A stretch of DNA of 64,000 bases from an uncultured Aquimarina sp. (GCA_947500505.1 CANMSL010000005.1:271757-335756); one strand, 5' to 3'; numbered from the stretch's first letter, positions 27,603 to 37,490 are shown. The notes: a model not told the origin generated them from the sequence alone. Numbers and translations are program-made.

Positions 27603-29756
27603 ATGAAATCATTACATTACTTTTTGACATTATTGCTGGTCTCGGGGATAACATTTGCACAGCAAATTACCATTTCAGGAACTGTTACAGATGGTGCTAC
27701 CGGGGATCCAATTCCCGGAGTTAATATTGTAATCAAAGGAACCAGCACTGGCACACAAACTAATCTTGAAGGGCACTATAATATCCAATCCAAGAATGGA
27801 GATATCTTAACCTTTTCTTTTATAGGTTATGATACAGAAGAAATAGAAGTAAAAAAAGATAGAGCTGTTATCAATGTTAGTATGAACATTGCCGCAGGTC
27901 AGTTAGAAGAAATCGTAGTTGTAGCTCGTGGTGCTCAAAGAAAACGAATAGCTGTAGGATCTGCAGTTTCTACTATCAGCAGTGAATCTGTTAGCCTTTC
28001 CAAAGCAGAAAGTAGAAGGATGAGAAAGGAAAGAAAAAAACCGAACACCTCTTTAAACAGAGTGCTCAGAGGAAAAGTAGCTGGCGTATCAATAACTAAT
28101 AATTTAGGTAATATTAAATCAGATAACTCTATAAGAATTAGAGGCGCTGGTAGTATTTCGGCTTCAAATCAACCTTTATTTATTATTGACGGTGTTCCTG
28201 TTGATAAAAAAAACATTGCAAAAATTCAACATTTAGATCCTGCTAAAATTGCAGATGTTAAAGTTGTAAAGGATAACCAGGCCATTGCTCTGTACGGTTC
28301 AAGAGCAGCTCACGGATGTGTTATTATTACTACACACAACGGAAATTACAAAATAGAAAACAATGAGTCTTATTATGAAATTGTAGAAAACAGTTTTGAG
28401 AAAGTACAGACATCCCCATTGTCAACATTTTCTATTGATGTAGATAAAGCATCCTATAGTAACGTAAGAAGAATGATCAACAATGGGCAACAAATACCAG
28501 CTGATGCTGTGAAAGTTGAAGAAATGGTCAATTATTTTGAGTATGATTATAAACAACCAACCGGAGACCATCCATTTGCAATCCATACCGAATATGGTAA
28601 AACTCCCTGGAATAAAGAAACTCAATTAGTAAAAATTGGAATAAAAGGAAAAGAAATTCCGCAAGATGCTATTCCTGCTTCAAATTTAGTATTTCTATTG
28701 GATGTGTCTGGCTCTATGAATCAGGCCAATAAGCTACCCTTACTAAAAAGAGCTTTTAAATTATTGGTAAATCAATTAAGAGAAAAAGATAAGGTATCTA
28801 TTGTCGTATACGCAGGAGCAGCCGGAATGGTGCTACAACCTACATCAGGAGTAAATAAAAATGAAATCAATCAGGCTCTGGATAATCTTAGTGCCGGAGG
28901 CTCTACCGCAGGTGGTGCTGGAATCCAACTTGCTTATAAAATTGCACAGGAAAATTATATAAAAAACGGTAATAATCGTGTAATTCTTGCAACAGATGGA
29001 GATTTTAATGTAGGGATGAGTAGCGACAAAGACATGAAAACTTTGATTGAAGAAAAACGTAAATCCGGAGTGTTTTTAACCTGTTTGGGTTTTGGAATGC
29101 ACAATTATAAGGATAGCAAATTAGAAACTCTGGCAGATAAGGGAAATGGAAATCATGCCTATATTGATACAATGCAGGAAGCACAAAGAGTTTTAGGTAA
29201 AGAATTTGGAGGAACACTTTATACAATTGCAAAAGATGTAAAAATTCAAGTAGAATTTAATCCGGCAGAGGTACAAGCATATCGTTTGATAGGTTATGAA
29301 AATAGATTACTGGCAGATGAAGATTTTGTGGACGATACTAAAGATGCAGGAGAATTAGGTAGCGGGCATACTGTTACCGCATTGTATGAAGTAATTCCGG
29401 TTGGTGTAAATAGTAATTATTTGAAACATATTCCCGATCTCAAATATACAGATCCTCAAATCACTAAAAACTATGGAGATGAATTGCTTACGGTAAAATT
29501 TAGATATAAAAAACCACAAGAAGATAAAAGTATTGAGATGGTTCACGTTTTGAAAACAAAAGAAAATATTGCTTCAAAAGATTTCAAATTTGCAGCCTCG
29601 GTAGCTTGGTTTGGAATGAAAATCAGAAATTCAAAATATATTACAAATCGAGATATAAACGATATTATTGCATTAGCAGAAGAGAACAGGTCAAAAGATA
29701 ATCAGGGATATAGAGCAGAGTTTATTCGATTGATGAATAGTTATCAAATGTTATAG
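27603..29756 (+). CDS. Secreted YfbK-type VWA protein with SusC-like N-terminal plug
   Basis: A mosaic surface protein of 717 residues. After a signal peptide (ends near FAQQ) comes a carboxypeptidase-like regulatory domain (about 22-100, ISGTVTDGATGDPIPG). Next is a TonB-receptor/SusC-like plug (about 150-245, with RGKVAGVSI, IRIRGAGSIS, FIIDGVPV and LYGSRAAHG) but no beta-barrel. The rest is a von Willebrand type A protein of the YfbK kind: a lead domain (LSTFSIDVDKASYSN), the VWA core with MIDAS motif DVSGSM and LATDGDFNVG, and the C-terminal DUF3520-like part. Role unknown; a protein-binding or envelope function is inferred. The gene is alone and ended by a terminator. Confidence 0.88.
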   Translation: MKSLHYFLTLLLVSGITFAQQITISGTVTDGATGDPIPGVNIVIKGTSTGTQTNLEGHYNIQSKNGDILTFSFIGYDTEEIEVKKDRAVINVSMNIAAGQLEEIVVVARGAQRKRIAVGSAVSTISSESVSLSKAESRRMRKERKKPNTSLNRVLRGKVAGVSITNNLGNIKSDNSIRIRGAGSISASNQPLFIIDGVPVDKKNIAKIQHLDPAKIADVKVVKDNQAIALYGSRAAHGCVIITTHNGNYKIENNESYYEIVENSFEKVQTSPLSTFSIDVDKASYSNVRRMINNGQQIPADAVKVEEMVNYFEYDYKQPTGDHPFAIHTEYGKTPWNKETQLVKIGIKGKEIPQDAIPASNLVFLLDVSGSMNQANKLPLLKRAFKLLVNQLREKDKVSIVVYAGAAGMVLQPTSGVNKNEINQALDNLSAGGSTAGGAGIQLAYKIAQENYIKNGNNRVILATDGDFNVGMSSDKDMKTLIEEKRKSGVFLTCLGFGMHNYKDSKLETLADKGNGNHAYIDTMQEAQRVLGKEFGGTLYTIAKDVKIQVEFNPAEVQAYRLIGYENRLLADEDFVDDTKDAGELGSGHTVTALYEVIPVGVNSNYLKHIPDLKYTDPQITKNYGDELLTVKFRYKKPQEDKSIEMVHVLKTKENIASKDFKFAASVAWFGMKIRNSKYITNRDINDIIALAEENRSKDNQGYRAEFIRLMNSYQML

Positions 29757-29781
29757 ATATAATTTGGGTAGTTTAATTAGT

Positions 29782-29819
29782 AAAGAGACATCGCAAAGCA
29801 TTGCAGGTGTCTCTTTTTT
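29782..29819 (+). terminator. Terminator after the VWA gene
   Basis: A 9-base-pair stem AAAGAGACA (29782-29790) with TGTCTCTTT (29808-29816), an inner GCAA/TTGC helix in the loop, and a following T run. Confidence 0.85.
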
Positions 29820-29854
29820 GTGATACTTTTAATCCAACGTAAAGTACCACACAA

Positions 29855-31174
29855 ATGAAAAAACTACTTGTTCTTATATTATTTATTGGAAATGTATCTA
29901 AAGCTCAAATCCTTCCTGAGCGGGAAAGAGCAGCTATTATAGATCAGATTCTTGCTGATCGCTTTAATAATCTATTACCACAGTTAATGGATCAAACCGG
30001 TTTTGATATGTGGATAGTGATTTCCAGAGAGTACAATGAAGATCCTGTTCTAAGAACCATGCTGCCAGCCAAATGGCTGAATGCCAGAAGGAGGACAATT
30101 CTGGTTTTTTATAGGAATAAGGAAAAGAATACGATCGAACATTTGGCAGTAGCGAGATATAATGTAGGTAAGTACATTGATTCTGCCTGGGATAAAGAAA
30201 AGCAACCGGATCAATGGAAAGCGTTGATGGATATTATCTCGGAAAAAGATCCTGAAAAAATTGGAATTAATTATTCTGAACATTTTGGGATTGTAGATGG
30301 TATCGTAAAAACTGATTATGACGAATTTATAAAAGAATTGCCTGATAATTATAAATCAAGAGTTACTGCTGCAGAAAAACTTGCTATTGCGTGGATAGAA
30401 ACACGGACAGTACAAGAAATGGAGATGTATAAAGAATTGGTTCAAATCACGCATAATATCATTGCTGAAGCTTTTAGTATCAAGGTTATCAAGCCCGGAA
30501 CCACAACTACTGATGATGTTGTATGGTGGTTACGCCAAAAGGTCACAGATATAGGATTAAGTACCTGGTTTCATCCTACTGTTGATATTCAAAGAAAAGA
30601 TGAAAAATTAGAGAGCCATATTGTTTCGTTTTCGAATAGGCCGAATGATAAAATTATTAAACAGGGGGATCTTATCCATTGTGATTTTGGAATTACTTAT
30701 TTAAGATTAAATACTGATTGTCAACAACACGCATATATTTTAAAAAACGGAGAAATGACTCCTCCTGATTTTTTGATTAAAGCTTTTTCTGATGGAAATC
30801 GTGTTCAGGATATTTTTACCTCTAATTTTGAAACTGGAAAAACAGGAAATGAGATTTTACTAAAATCATTAGAAGAGGGTAGAGCAGAAGGGTTAAAACC
30901 TGCAATATATACACATCCGCTTGGATTATATGGGCATTCTTCTGGTACCACAATAGGAATGTGGGATTCACAAGAAGGAGTACCCGTAAATGGAGATTAT
31001 CCACTGCACGAAAATACGGTATACGCTATAGAACTAAATACTACTGTTACTATTCCCGATTGGAATAAAGATATTAGAATTATGCTGGAAGAAGCTGGTT
31101 TTTGGGGATCTCAAGGTTTCAAATATGTAAATGAAAGACAAACCGAATTAATTACGATTCCTAAAAGAAAGTAA
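29855..31174 (+). CDS. M24 family metallopeptidase (Xaa-Pro aminopeptidase-like), secreted
   Basis: Exported peptidase with pita-bread fold. A signal peptide (MKKLLVLILFIGNVSKAQ) is followed by an N-terminal creatinase-like domain (to about 190) and the catalytic domain. Metal ligands can be placed: Asp in IHCDFG, Asp in LNTDCQQHA, His in LYGHSSGT, Glu in AIELNTT and Glu in MLEEAG. All five are present. Length is 439 residues. Predicted to trim proline-containing peptides in the periplasm or outside. It converges on a lipoprotein gene across a shared terminator. Confidence 0.91.
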   Translation: MKKLLVLILFIGNVSKAQILPERERAAIIDQILADRFNNLLPQLMDQTGFDMWIVISREYNEDPVLRTMLPAKWLNARRRTILVFYRNKEKNTIEHLAVARYNVGKYIDSAWDKEKQPDQWKALMDIISEKDPEKIGINYSEHFGIVDGIVKTDYDEFIKELPDNYKSRVTAAEKLAIAWIETRTVQEMEMYKELVQITHNIIAEAFSIKVIKPGTTTTDDVVWWLRQKVTDIGLSTWFHPTVDIQRKDEKLESHIVSFSNRPNDKIIKQGDLIHCDFGITYLRLNTDCQQHAYILKNGEMTPPDFLIKAFSDGNRVQDIFTSNFETGKTGNEILLKSLEEGRAEGLKPAIYTHPLGLYGHSSGTTIGMWDSQEGVPVNGDYPLHENTVYAIELNTTVTIPDWNKDIRIMLEEAGFWGSQGFKYVNERQTELITIPKRK

Positions 31175-31183
31175 ACCATAAAA

Positions 31184-31210
31184 AACATCCGTGAATGGCT
31201 CACGGATGTT
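31184..31210. terminator. Terminator between M24 peptidase and lipoprotein genes
   Basis: An 11-base-pair perfect stem AACATCCGTGA/TCACGGATGTT with a 5-base loop, between convergent genes; A and T runs flank both sides. Confidence 0.88.
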
Positions 31211-31241
31211 ATAGATTTTATAGAATTAGCTTATGGATAAA

Positions 31242-32036
31242 CTATAAGTCAATTTCTTCAGTTGTACCATCAGGATATGTTACTGTCGCTTTGTTATCGC
31301 AAGTACCGTCACCATAATTTATAGAAGCGCTCAACGCATTCTTGGTCATCACTAATGTGCCTGTTGTAATATATTCACAGCTGAAAGTCCCTTCTAAAGT
31401 AGGATTTGTCGCTAAAGTATATGTATCAGCGTTTAATGTAACGGTCCAGTTTCCACTTACGGTATAAGTTCCATCGGCAGTGCCAATACCATTAACAGTA
31501 TACGTTTTAGTACCTTGTTCTGAAGCAGTAGTTCCATCTGCTAAAGTGATGGATAAGTCCGAGATAACAGAATAGGCAAAGCTTCCCATATCGGTATTAA
31601 ATGCATAAGAAGAAGATTTACTTCCATTAATCTGATTACCTCCATAAGACAGATTGTCAAAGGTTATTGTCGAAGTTACATCGGTATCGGTTACAGTCAC
31701 AATAACATTCATAGAACCACTTACAGTTTCACCGTTTCCAAAATCACAATCAGAAAACGTTAAGGTATATCCATTCTGCGTGACAGTAAAATCAATACAA
31801 TCGTTATTTTTAGAAATACCCTCAGCATTAGACCTGTTCATAGGTATATTATCTAACGACATATTATCTATGAAATTAGAAATCTTTTCTACTTCCAGAC
31901 TTTTCATAACATCTTCCTGAGTAATATCGGGAGATGAATTATTACTGTCGTCATCGCTACAGCTAGCTACTAACATGCAAGCTATAATCGCAATACTGAA
32001 GACCTTAATTTTTAAAAACGGTTTGTTCATCATCAT
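31242..32036 (-). CDS. Putative secreted lipoprotein, beta-rich
   Basis: I do not recognise a family. The 264-residue product begins with three possible Met starts, then a lipoprotein signal ending VASC followed by an acidic SDDDSNNSS tether that fits export to the cell surface in Bacteroidota. The rest is rich in Thr, Ser, Gly and Asn with alternating polar/hydrophobic strands, and has six or so Cys in pairs (NDCIDF, SDCDFG, FSCEYI, GTCDNK) that could form disulfides. A repeated beta-structure is likely. The gene is a single unit with its own terminator. Confidence 0.8.
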   Translation of the reverse strand: MMMNKPFLKIKVFSIAIIACMLVASCSDDDSNNSSPDITQEDVMKSLEVEKISNFIDNMSLDNIPMNRSNAEGISKNNDCIDFTVTQNGYTLTFSDCDFGNGETVSGSMNVIVTVTDTDVTSTITFDNLSYGGNQINGSKSSSYAFNTDMGSFAYSVISDLSITLADGTTASEQGTKTYTVNGIGTADGTYTVSGNWTVTLNADTYTLATNPTLEGTFSCEYITTGTLVMTKNALSASINYGDGTCDNKATVTYPDGTTEEIDL

Positions 32037-32210
32037 TATTATTTTTAGGTTTTAACTAAAAACTCAAAATATTGTTTTTTATTTTATATATATCAATTTT
32101 TTGATCACGCGTTTTTTAAGTTTCTTACTCATTTCTAAAAATTTTCATGTATCTGGCTTAAAGATAATTAATCTGTTTTTTCAGTTCAATGAAAAACATT
32201 ATAGCTATAT

Positions 32211-33839
32211 TTATGTCTGAATAACCCCAAGATTAAATGGTTTCTCAATAGGAGCGTGATCTGCTGCTTCAATACCCATAGAAACCCACTTTCTGGTATC
32301 CAATGGATCGATAATTCCGTCTGTCCAGATTCTTGCTGCCGCATAATAGGGAGAAATCTGTTTATCGTATCTTGCTTTGATTTTATCGAATAGTTCTTTT
32401 TCATCTTCTTCGGATAACTTTTCTCCTTTCTTTTTTAAAGAAGCAGTCTCAATCTGAAGTAATACTTTGGCAGCCTGAGCACCACCCATTACGGCAAGTT
32501 CTGCACTTGGCCAGGCACAAATCAATCTTGGATCATATGCTTTGCCACACATAGCATAATTCCCAGCTCCGTAAGAATTTCCAATTACAACGGTAAATTT
32601 GGGAACAACACTGTTACTAACCGCATTTACCATTTTAGCTCCGTCTTTGATAATGCCTCCATGTTCACTTTTACTACCTACCATGAAACCAGTTACGTCT
32701 TGTAAAAATACTAACGGAATTTTCTTTTGATTACAGTTGGCAATAAATCGAGTCGCTTTATCGGCAGAATCAGAATAGATCACACCTCCAAACTGCATTT
32801 CACCTTTTTTAGTTTTTACAATCTTTCTTTGATTAGCCACTATACCCACAGCCCAACCATCAATTCGCGCATATCCTGTGATAATTGTTTGTCCATAACC
32901 AGATTTATATTCCTCAAAATCAGAATCATCCACCAATCGATGAATAATTTCCATCATATCATATTGTTCGTTTCTTGCTTTTGGTAAAATCCCATAGATA
33001 TCTTTAGGTTCCTTTTTAGGTTTAAAAGGCTTGATTCTGTTATAACCTGCTTTATCAAAATCTCCAATTTTTGAAACTATATTTTTTATTGTATCAAGTG
33101 CATCTTTATCATCCTTTGACTTATAATCAGTTACACCCGAGATTTCACAATGAGTTGTGGCTCCACCCAAAGTTTCATTATCAATACTTTCGCCAATTGC
33201 GGCTTTAACGAGATAACTACCAGCTAGAAAGATACTTCCTGTTTTATCCACAATTAATGCTTCGTCACTCATTATTGGTAAATAAGCACCTCCAGCAACA
33301 CAACTTCCCATCACTGCAGAGATCTGTGTAATTCCCATACTACTCATCACTGCATTATTTCTGAATATTCTACCAAAATGTTCTTTATCAGGAAAAATTT
33401 CGTCCTGCATAGGAAGATAAACTCCTGCACTGTCTACCAAATAAATAATAGGTAACTTATTTTCAATGGCGATTTCCTGAGCTCTTAGATTCTTTTTACC
33501 TGTTATAGGAAACCAAGCTCCTGCTTTTACAGTAGCATCATTGGCAACAACTATACACTGTTTTCCACTTATATGACCTATTTTGATAACGACCCCACCA
33601 CTAGGGCATCCTCCGTGCTCAGCATACATTTCATCACCTGCAAATGCTGCGATTTCTATAGCTTCATTATCACTATCCAATAAATATGCAATTCGTTCCC
33701 TTGCGGTCATTTTACCTTGCGAGTGTAGCTTTTCGATTCTTTTTTCACCACCACCAAGTTTTACTTTCGCTAGTTTTTGACGCAATGCTGAGACCAAGAG
33801 TTTATTATGATCTTCGTTTTTATTGAAGTTTATGTCCAT
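32211..33839 (-). CDS. Acyl-CoA carboxylase beta subunit (carboxyltransferase)
   Basis: Biotin-dependent carboxyltransferase subunit, 542 residues. The ATG at 33839 (MDINFNKNED) is used, as the frame running to 33890 adds residues unlike the family. Motifs include the N-terminal GGGEKRIEKLHSQGKMTARER, GSCVAGGAYLPIMSDEA and the C-terminal GNSYGAGNYAMCGKAYDP. The pattern GATTHCEISGVTD resembles methylcrotonyl-CoA carboxylase beta chains, so leucine breakdown is the first guess, with propionyl-CoA as the alternative. The biotin-carrying alpha subunit is not adjacent. Confidence 0.92.
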   Translation of the reverse strand: MDINFNKNEDHNKLLVSALRQKLAKVKLGGGEKRIEKLHSQGKMTARERIAYLLDSDNEAIEIAAFAGDEMYAEHGGCPSGGVVIKIGHISGKQCIVVANDATVKAGAWFPITGKKNLRAQEIAIENKLPIIYLVDSAGVYLPMQDEIFPDKEHFGRIFRNNAVMSSMGITQISAVMGSCVAGGAYLPIMSDEALIVDKTGSIFLAGSYLVKAAIGESIDNETLGGATTHCEISGVTDYKSKDDKDALDTIKNIVSKIGDFDKAGYNRIKPFKPKKEPKDIYGILPKARNEQYDMMEIIHRLVDDSDFEEYKSGYGQTIITGYARIDGWAVGIVANQRKIVKTKKGEMQFGGVIYSDSADKATRFIANCNQKKIPLVFLQDVTGFMVGSKSEHGGIIKDGAKMVNAVSNSVVPKFTVVIGNSYGAGNYAMCGKAYDPRLICAWPSAELAVMGGAQAAKVLLQIETASLKKKGEKLSEEDEKELFDKIKARYDKQISPYYAAARIWTDGIIDPLDTRKWVSMGIEAADHAPIEKPFNLGVIQT

Positions 33840-34288
33840 TTGTGTGTATTGTTTGCACGAAAATACAAAAATCAAAGAGTTTTTAATCATTAAAATTTAA
33901 TTGGGACACCTATTTCATTTATATAAAAAATGTTTAGATAATGTAAACTATTTTTTAGGAAAAATAACTGGTTTTATAGTAGTATGATAACAGTCTACTA
34001 ACATTTGATTCTTTCGAGAATGTAACAAGCGTTAATCAATCCGTTTTAGAATCCAGAGTCGATAACGGTTCTTCAAATTAATGAATCTGGATATATAATT
34101 AAAAGCAGGTACTTATTACTTAAGTCCCTTTTTTAATGAAATCATTTTCGTAACTACTTGTTTAGCAATTGATAAGACGCAAAAGAGGTTGAAGATCTCT
34201 CTAAAAAGCTATTTTTTGACGATAAAATACCGATATTTGCATACTGTTTTTGATTTTTTATTGGAAACAATTAACTAAATAACTTGCT
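33840..34288. other. Non-coding region between divergent carboxylase and CAL67264 genes
   Basis: About 450 bases without a credible gene. A 7-base inverted repeat ATCCAGA/TCTGGAT (34051-34057 and 34086-34092) is the only structure noted. Promoters in both directions are expected here. Confidence 0.5.
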
Positions 34289-34471
34289 ATGGGAATGAAT
34301 AAAAATACAGTTTTGGCTTGGGCTACATTTATAATGATTTTAGCCGGATTAGGGCTTATTGCTTTGGGGGCATTTAGATACAGAGATGTTTCCGGTTGGG
34401 GGTTCGCAGCTGTTGGGGTTGGATTTTTAGCAAATGCCTGGGTATTCAATGCTTTAAAAGGTAGAGTATAG
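34289..34471 (+). CDS. CAL67264-type small membrane protein
   Basis: A 60-residue protein with two hydrophobic helices (TVLAWATFIMILAGLGLIAL and a second one containing AVGVGFLANAWVF) around a short RYRDVSGWG turn. It matches the small flavobacterial family named after Gramella locus CAL67264, which is regularly found beside ettA, as it is here (53 bases upstream). Function is not known. A 76-residue frame on the opposite strand is a shadow of this gene. Confidence 0.82.
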   Translation: MGMNKNTVLAWATFIMILAGLGLIALGAFRYRDVSGWGFAAVGVGFLANAWVFNALKGRV

Positions 34472-34524
34472 CTAACTATATATTTCAAAAACTAACTAAC
34501 ATATATAAAATAATTTAGGGGCTT

Positions 34525-36216
34525 ATGTCAGACGATAAAAAGATTATCTTCTCTATGTCTGGGGTTACAAAAACGTATAAAAGCGCAAATACTCCAGTTC
34601 TAAAAAATATTTATTTAAGTTTTTTCTACGGGGCAAAAATAGGAATTCTAGGTCTTAATGGCTCCGGAAAATCAACCTTACTCAAGATTATAGCTGGTAT
34701 TGATAAGAACTATCAGGGAGACGTTGTTTTTTCCTCAGATTATTCTGTAGGGTATCTAGAGCAGGAACCGCAATTGGATTCGGAAAAAACCGTACTTGAA
34801 GTGGTAAAAGAAGGTGCCTCGGAAATGGTGGCAGTTCTCGATGAGTACAACAAGATCAATGACATGTTTGGTTTAGAAGAGGTTTATAGTGATGCAGATA
34901 AAATGCAGAAACTCATGGATCGACAGGCAGCATTGCAAGATCAGATAGATGCAGGTAATGGGTGGGAACTGGATACCAAATTGGAAATCGCTATGGATGC
35001 TTTAAGAACTCCGGATTCTGATAAAAAAATCGGAGTATTGTCTGGAGGGGAAAGAAGAAGAGTCGCACTTTGCCGATTATTACTAAAAGAACCGGATGTA
35101 TTGTTGTTAGATGAACCAACAAACCATCTGGATGCAGAATCAGTACACTGGTTAGAACATCATTTAGCGCAGTATAAAGGGACAGTTATCGCTGTAACAC
35201 ACGATAGATATTTCCTTGATAATGTTGCAGGTTGGATTCTGGAACTAGATAGAGGAGAAGGAATCCCCTGGAAAGGAAATTATTCCTCTTGGCTTGATCA
35301 GAAATCTAAACGTTTAGCACAGGAAAGTAAGTCTGCTTCGAAACGACAAAAAACATTAGAACGAGAGCTGGAATGGGTACGTCAGGGCGCTAAAGGAAGA
35401 CAAACTAAACAAAAGGCACGTTTAAAGAATTACGATAAATTAATGAGTCAGGATCAAAAACAACTTGACGAGAGATTAGAAATATACATCCCTAATGGAC
35501 CAAGATTAGGAACGAATGTAATTGAAGCTAACGGAATAAGTAAGGCTTATGGCGATAAGCTTTTATATGAAGACCTTAATTTTAAACTCCCTCAGGCAGG
35601 AATCGTCGGGATTATTGGTCCTAATGGAGCTGGTAAGACCACTATTTTCAAAATGATTATGGGTGAGGAAACTCCGGATAAAGGTAGTTTCTCTGTTGGT
35701 GATACAGCAAAAATTGCATATGTAGACCAATCTCATTCTGATATTAATCCAGATAAGTCCATTTGGCAAAACTTTAGCGACGAACAGGACTTGATATTAA
35801 TGGGGGGTAAAGAGGTTAATTCTCGTGCATATTTGAGCAGATTCAACTTTTCGGGTAGTGAGCAGAACAAGAAAGTATCTACACTTTCAGGAGGAGAGCG
35901 TAATAGATTACACCTGGCGATGACCCTAAAAGAAGAAGGTAATGTATTGCTTTTAGACGAACCTACTAATGATCTTGATGTCAACACTTTACGAGCGCTA
36001 GAGGAAGGGCTAGAGAACTTTGCAGGTTGTGCGGTGGTGATCTCACACGACCGATGGTTCCTAGATCGTATATGTACCCATATTTTGGCATTTGAAGGAG
36101 ATTCACAGGTATATTTCTTTGAAGGTAGCTTCTCTGATTATGAAGAAAACAAGAAGAAACGTTTAGGGGGTGATTTGTTGCCGAAACGTATAAAGTACAA
36201 GAAATTAGTGAGATAA
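34525..36216 (+). CDS. ettA: Energy-dependent translational throttle protein (ABC-F)
   Basis: Soluble tandem ABC ATPase that binds the ribosomal E site and gates the first peptide bond according to ATP level. Two ATPase cassettes: Walker A GLNGSGKST and GPNGAGKTT, signatures LSGGERRR and LSGGERNR, Walker B LLDEPTNHLD and LLDEPTNDLD. The interdomain linker is rich in charged residues (SKRLAQESKSASKRQKTLER). Length of 563 residues fits EttA. Co-oriented with the small CAL67264-type protein. Confidence 0.96.
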   Translation: MSDDKKIIFSMSGVTKTYKSANTPVLKNIYLSFFYGAKIGILGLNGSGKSTLLKIIAGIDKNYQGDVVFSSDYSVGYLEQEPQLDSEKTVLEVVKEGASEMVAVLDEYNKINDMFGLEEVYSDADKMQKLMDRQAALQDQIDAGNGWELDTKLEIAMDALRTPDSDKKIGVLSGGERRRVALCRLLLKEPDVLLLDEPTNHLDAESVHWLEHHLAQYKGTVIAVTHDRYFLDNVAGWILELDRGEGIPWKGNYSSWLDQKSKRLAQESKSASKRQKTLERELEWVRQGAKGRQTKQKARLKNYDKLMSQDQKQLDERLEIYIPNGPRLGTNVIEANGISKAYGDKLLYEDLNFKLPQAGIVGIIGPNGAGKTTIFKMIMGEETPDKGSFSVGDTAKIAYVDQSHSDINPDKSIWQNFSDEQDLILMGGKEVNSRAYLSRFNFSGSEQNKKVSTLSGGERNRLHLAMTLKEEGNVLLLDEPTNDLDVNTLRALEEGLENFAGCAVVISHDRWFLDRICTHILAFEGDSQVYFFEGSFSDYEENKKKRLGGDLLPKRIKYKKLVR

Positions 36217-36229
36217 TTTTAAGAAGCGG

Positions 36230-36811
36230 ATGAATTTCATACTAAAGGTATTTGTTTTTCTATTATTTTCTATCGAATTATATACACAATCAGAATTTCC
36301 ACATGTCTTAGTTTTCAAGGATGGTAAAGAAATAAGAGGAAAAGTTGTTGTGTGGAACAAAAGCAAAATAATCTTTAGAAAGGCAGACACTAATCAAAAA
36401 GAATCCTATAAATATAAAATATTAAAAAAGATAATTGACTACGATACCGGAAAAGAGTACGAAGGTTTATTGGTATTGAGACAATTAAAAGGTACTAGCA
36501 GGACTTTAAAACTTACCAAAGCAGTCTCGGGAAAAGTTGAGTGCTTTTATATTTCTAGTGAATCTTCATCATCAGCATTAGGAATCGATGCGGATACTGT
36601 TTCATCTACTTATTTTATTATGTAGAGAAGAGCAAGAAGATGAGGTTATACAAGTAAAATCTGGACTTAGATTTAATAAAATAAAAAAGAGCTTAAAGAA
36701 TTTTTTGGAAATTGTCCGGAATTGAATAAAAAAATTGATAAGGGCTTTTTCGACGATAGATTAGAAGCTTTGGAATCTATTGTAAAACATTATAAAGCCA
36801 ATGTTAGATAA
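36230..36811 (+). pseudogene. Secreted protein gene with two compensating frameshifts
   Basis: The opening frame encodes 131 residues: a signal peptide (FILKVFVFLLFSIELYTQ) and a beta-rich domain that sits on GKEIRGKVVVWNKSKIIF and YKYKILKKI. It ends at TAG 36623-36625. A second frame then reads EEQEDEVIQVKSGLRFNKIKK (36627-36689), and a return to the first frame at the A6 run (36683-36688) reads ELKEFFGNCPELNKKIDKGF to TAA at 36809-36811. Together these give a continuous protein of the kind with a C-terminal FFxxCPxL helix common in flavobacterial secreted proteins. So the gene carries one extra and one missing base, either true mutations or assembly errors in short runs. Its end overlaps the HAD start. 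Confidence 0.6.
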
Positions 36812-37490
36812 AATAAAAGTAATAGCCTTCGATGCCGATGATACGCTTTGGGTAAATGAAACTTTTTTTAGAAAAGCAGAAGAAGAGTTTTGTGAACTGG
36901 TATCAGATCATCTACCTAAAGAACAAGCTAATAAACTACTTTATGAAGTAGAAATGCAGAATCTTTACTTGTATGGTTATGGTATCAAACCGTTCACCCT
37001 TTCCTTAATAGAGGCGGCTATTAAGGTTACTAACGGAAACATGAATATTCGACTGGTAGAGAAGTTAATAGATAAAGGGAAGCAGATGCTCCAGGAACCT
37101 GTAGAATTGTTGGATGGAATAGAAGAAACCCTTCAGTATTTATCAAAAAAATACAGACTGGTAATGGCCACCAAAGGGGATCTGCTGGATCAGGAACGTA
37201 AATTGATTAAATCTGGATTAGAGAAATATTTTCATCATATAGAAATTGTATCGGATAAAACAGAAAAGCAATACCAAAAACTGGTGAATCATTTAGATAT
37301 TAATGAAACTGAGTTTTTAATGGTCGGAAATTCAATAAAATCTGACATTTTACCGGTTTTAAATATTGGAGCTCATGCATGTCATATTCCGTTTCACACC
37401 ACTTGGGTTCATGAAGTACATAATGGAACTATCGATCATCCTAATTTTAGGAGTTTAACCAATTCAAAAGAATTATTACAGTATCTGTAA
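36801..37490 (+). CDS. HAD family hydrolase
   Basis: Phosphatase-type HAD enzyme, 229 residues. Motif I is FDADDTLW (residues about 9-16), motif II is the Thr in MATKGD, and motif IV is MVGNSIKSD. The helical cap between motif I and II (about 20-100) resembles the YjjG or phosphoglycolate phosphatase subgroup. The substrate is not known. The next gene starts directly at its stop (37491), so the two are translated together. Confidence 0.9.
   Translation: MLDKIKVIAFDADDTLWVNETFFRKAEEEFCELVSDHLPKEQANKLLYEVEMQNLYLYGYGIKPFTLSLIEAAIKVTNGNMNIRLVEKLIDKGKQMLQEPVELLDGIEETLQYLSKKYRLVMATKGDLLDQERKLIKSGLEKYFHHIEIVSDKTEKQYQKLVNHLDINETEFLMVGNSIKSDILPVLNIGAHACHIPFHTTWVHEVHNGTIDHPNFRSLTNSKELLQYL

Noticed and set aside
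27603..29756. Complete SusC-type transporter
   Set aside because: After the plug there is no beta-barrel; the rest is a VWA protein.
34258..34488. 76-residue leftward frame over the CAL67264 gene
   Set aside because: The rightward frame matches a known small family with two helices and lies beside ettA; the leftward frame is its shadow.
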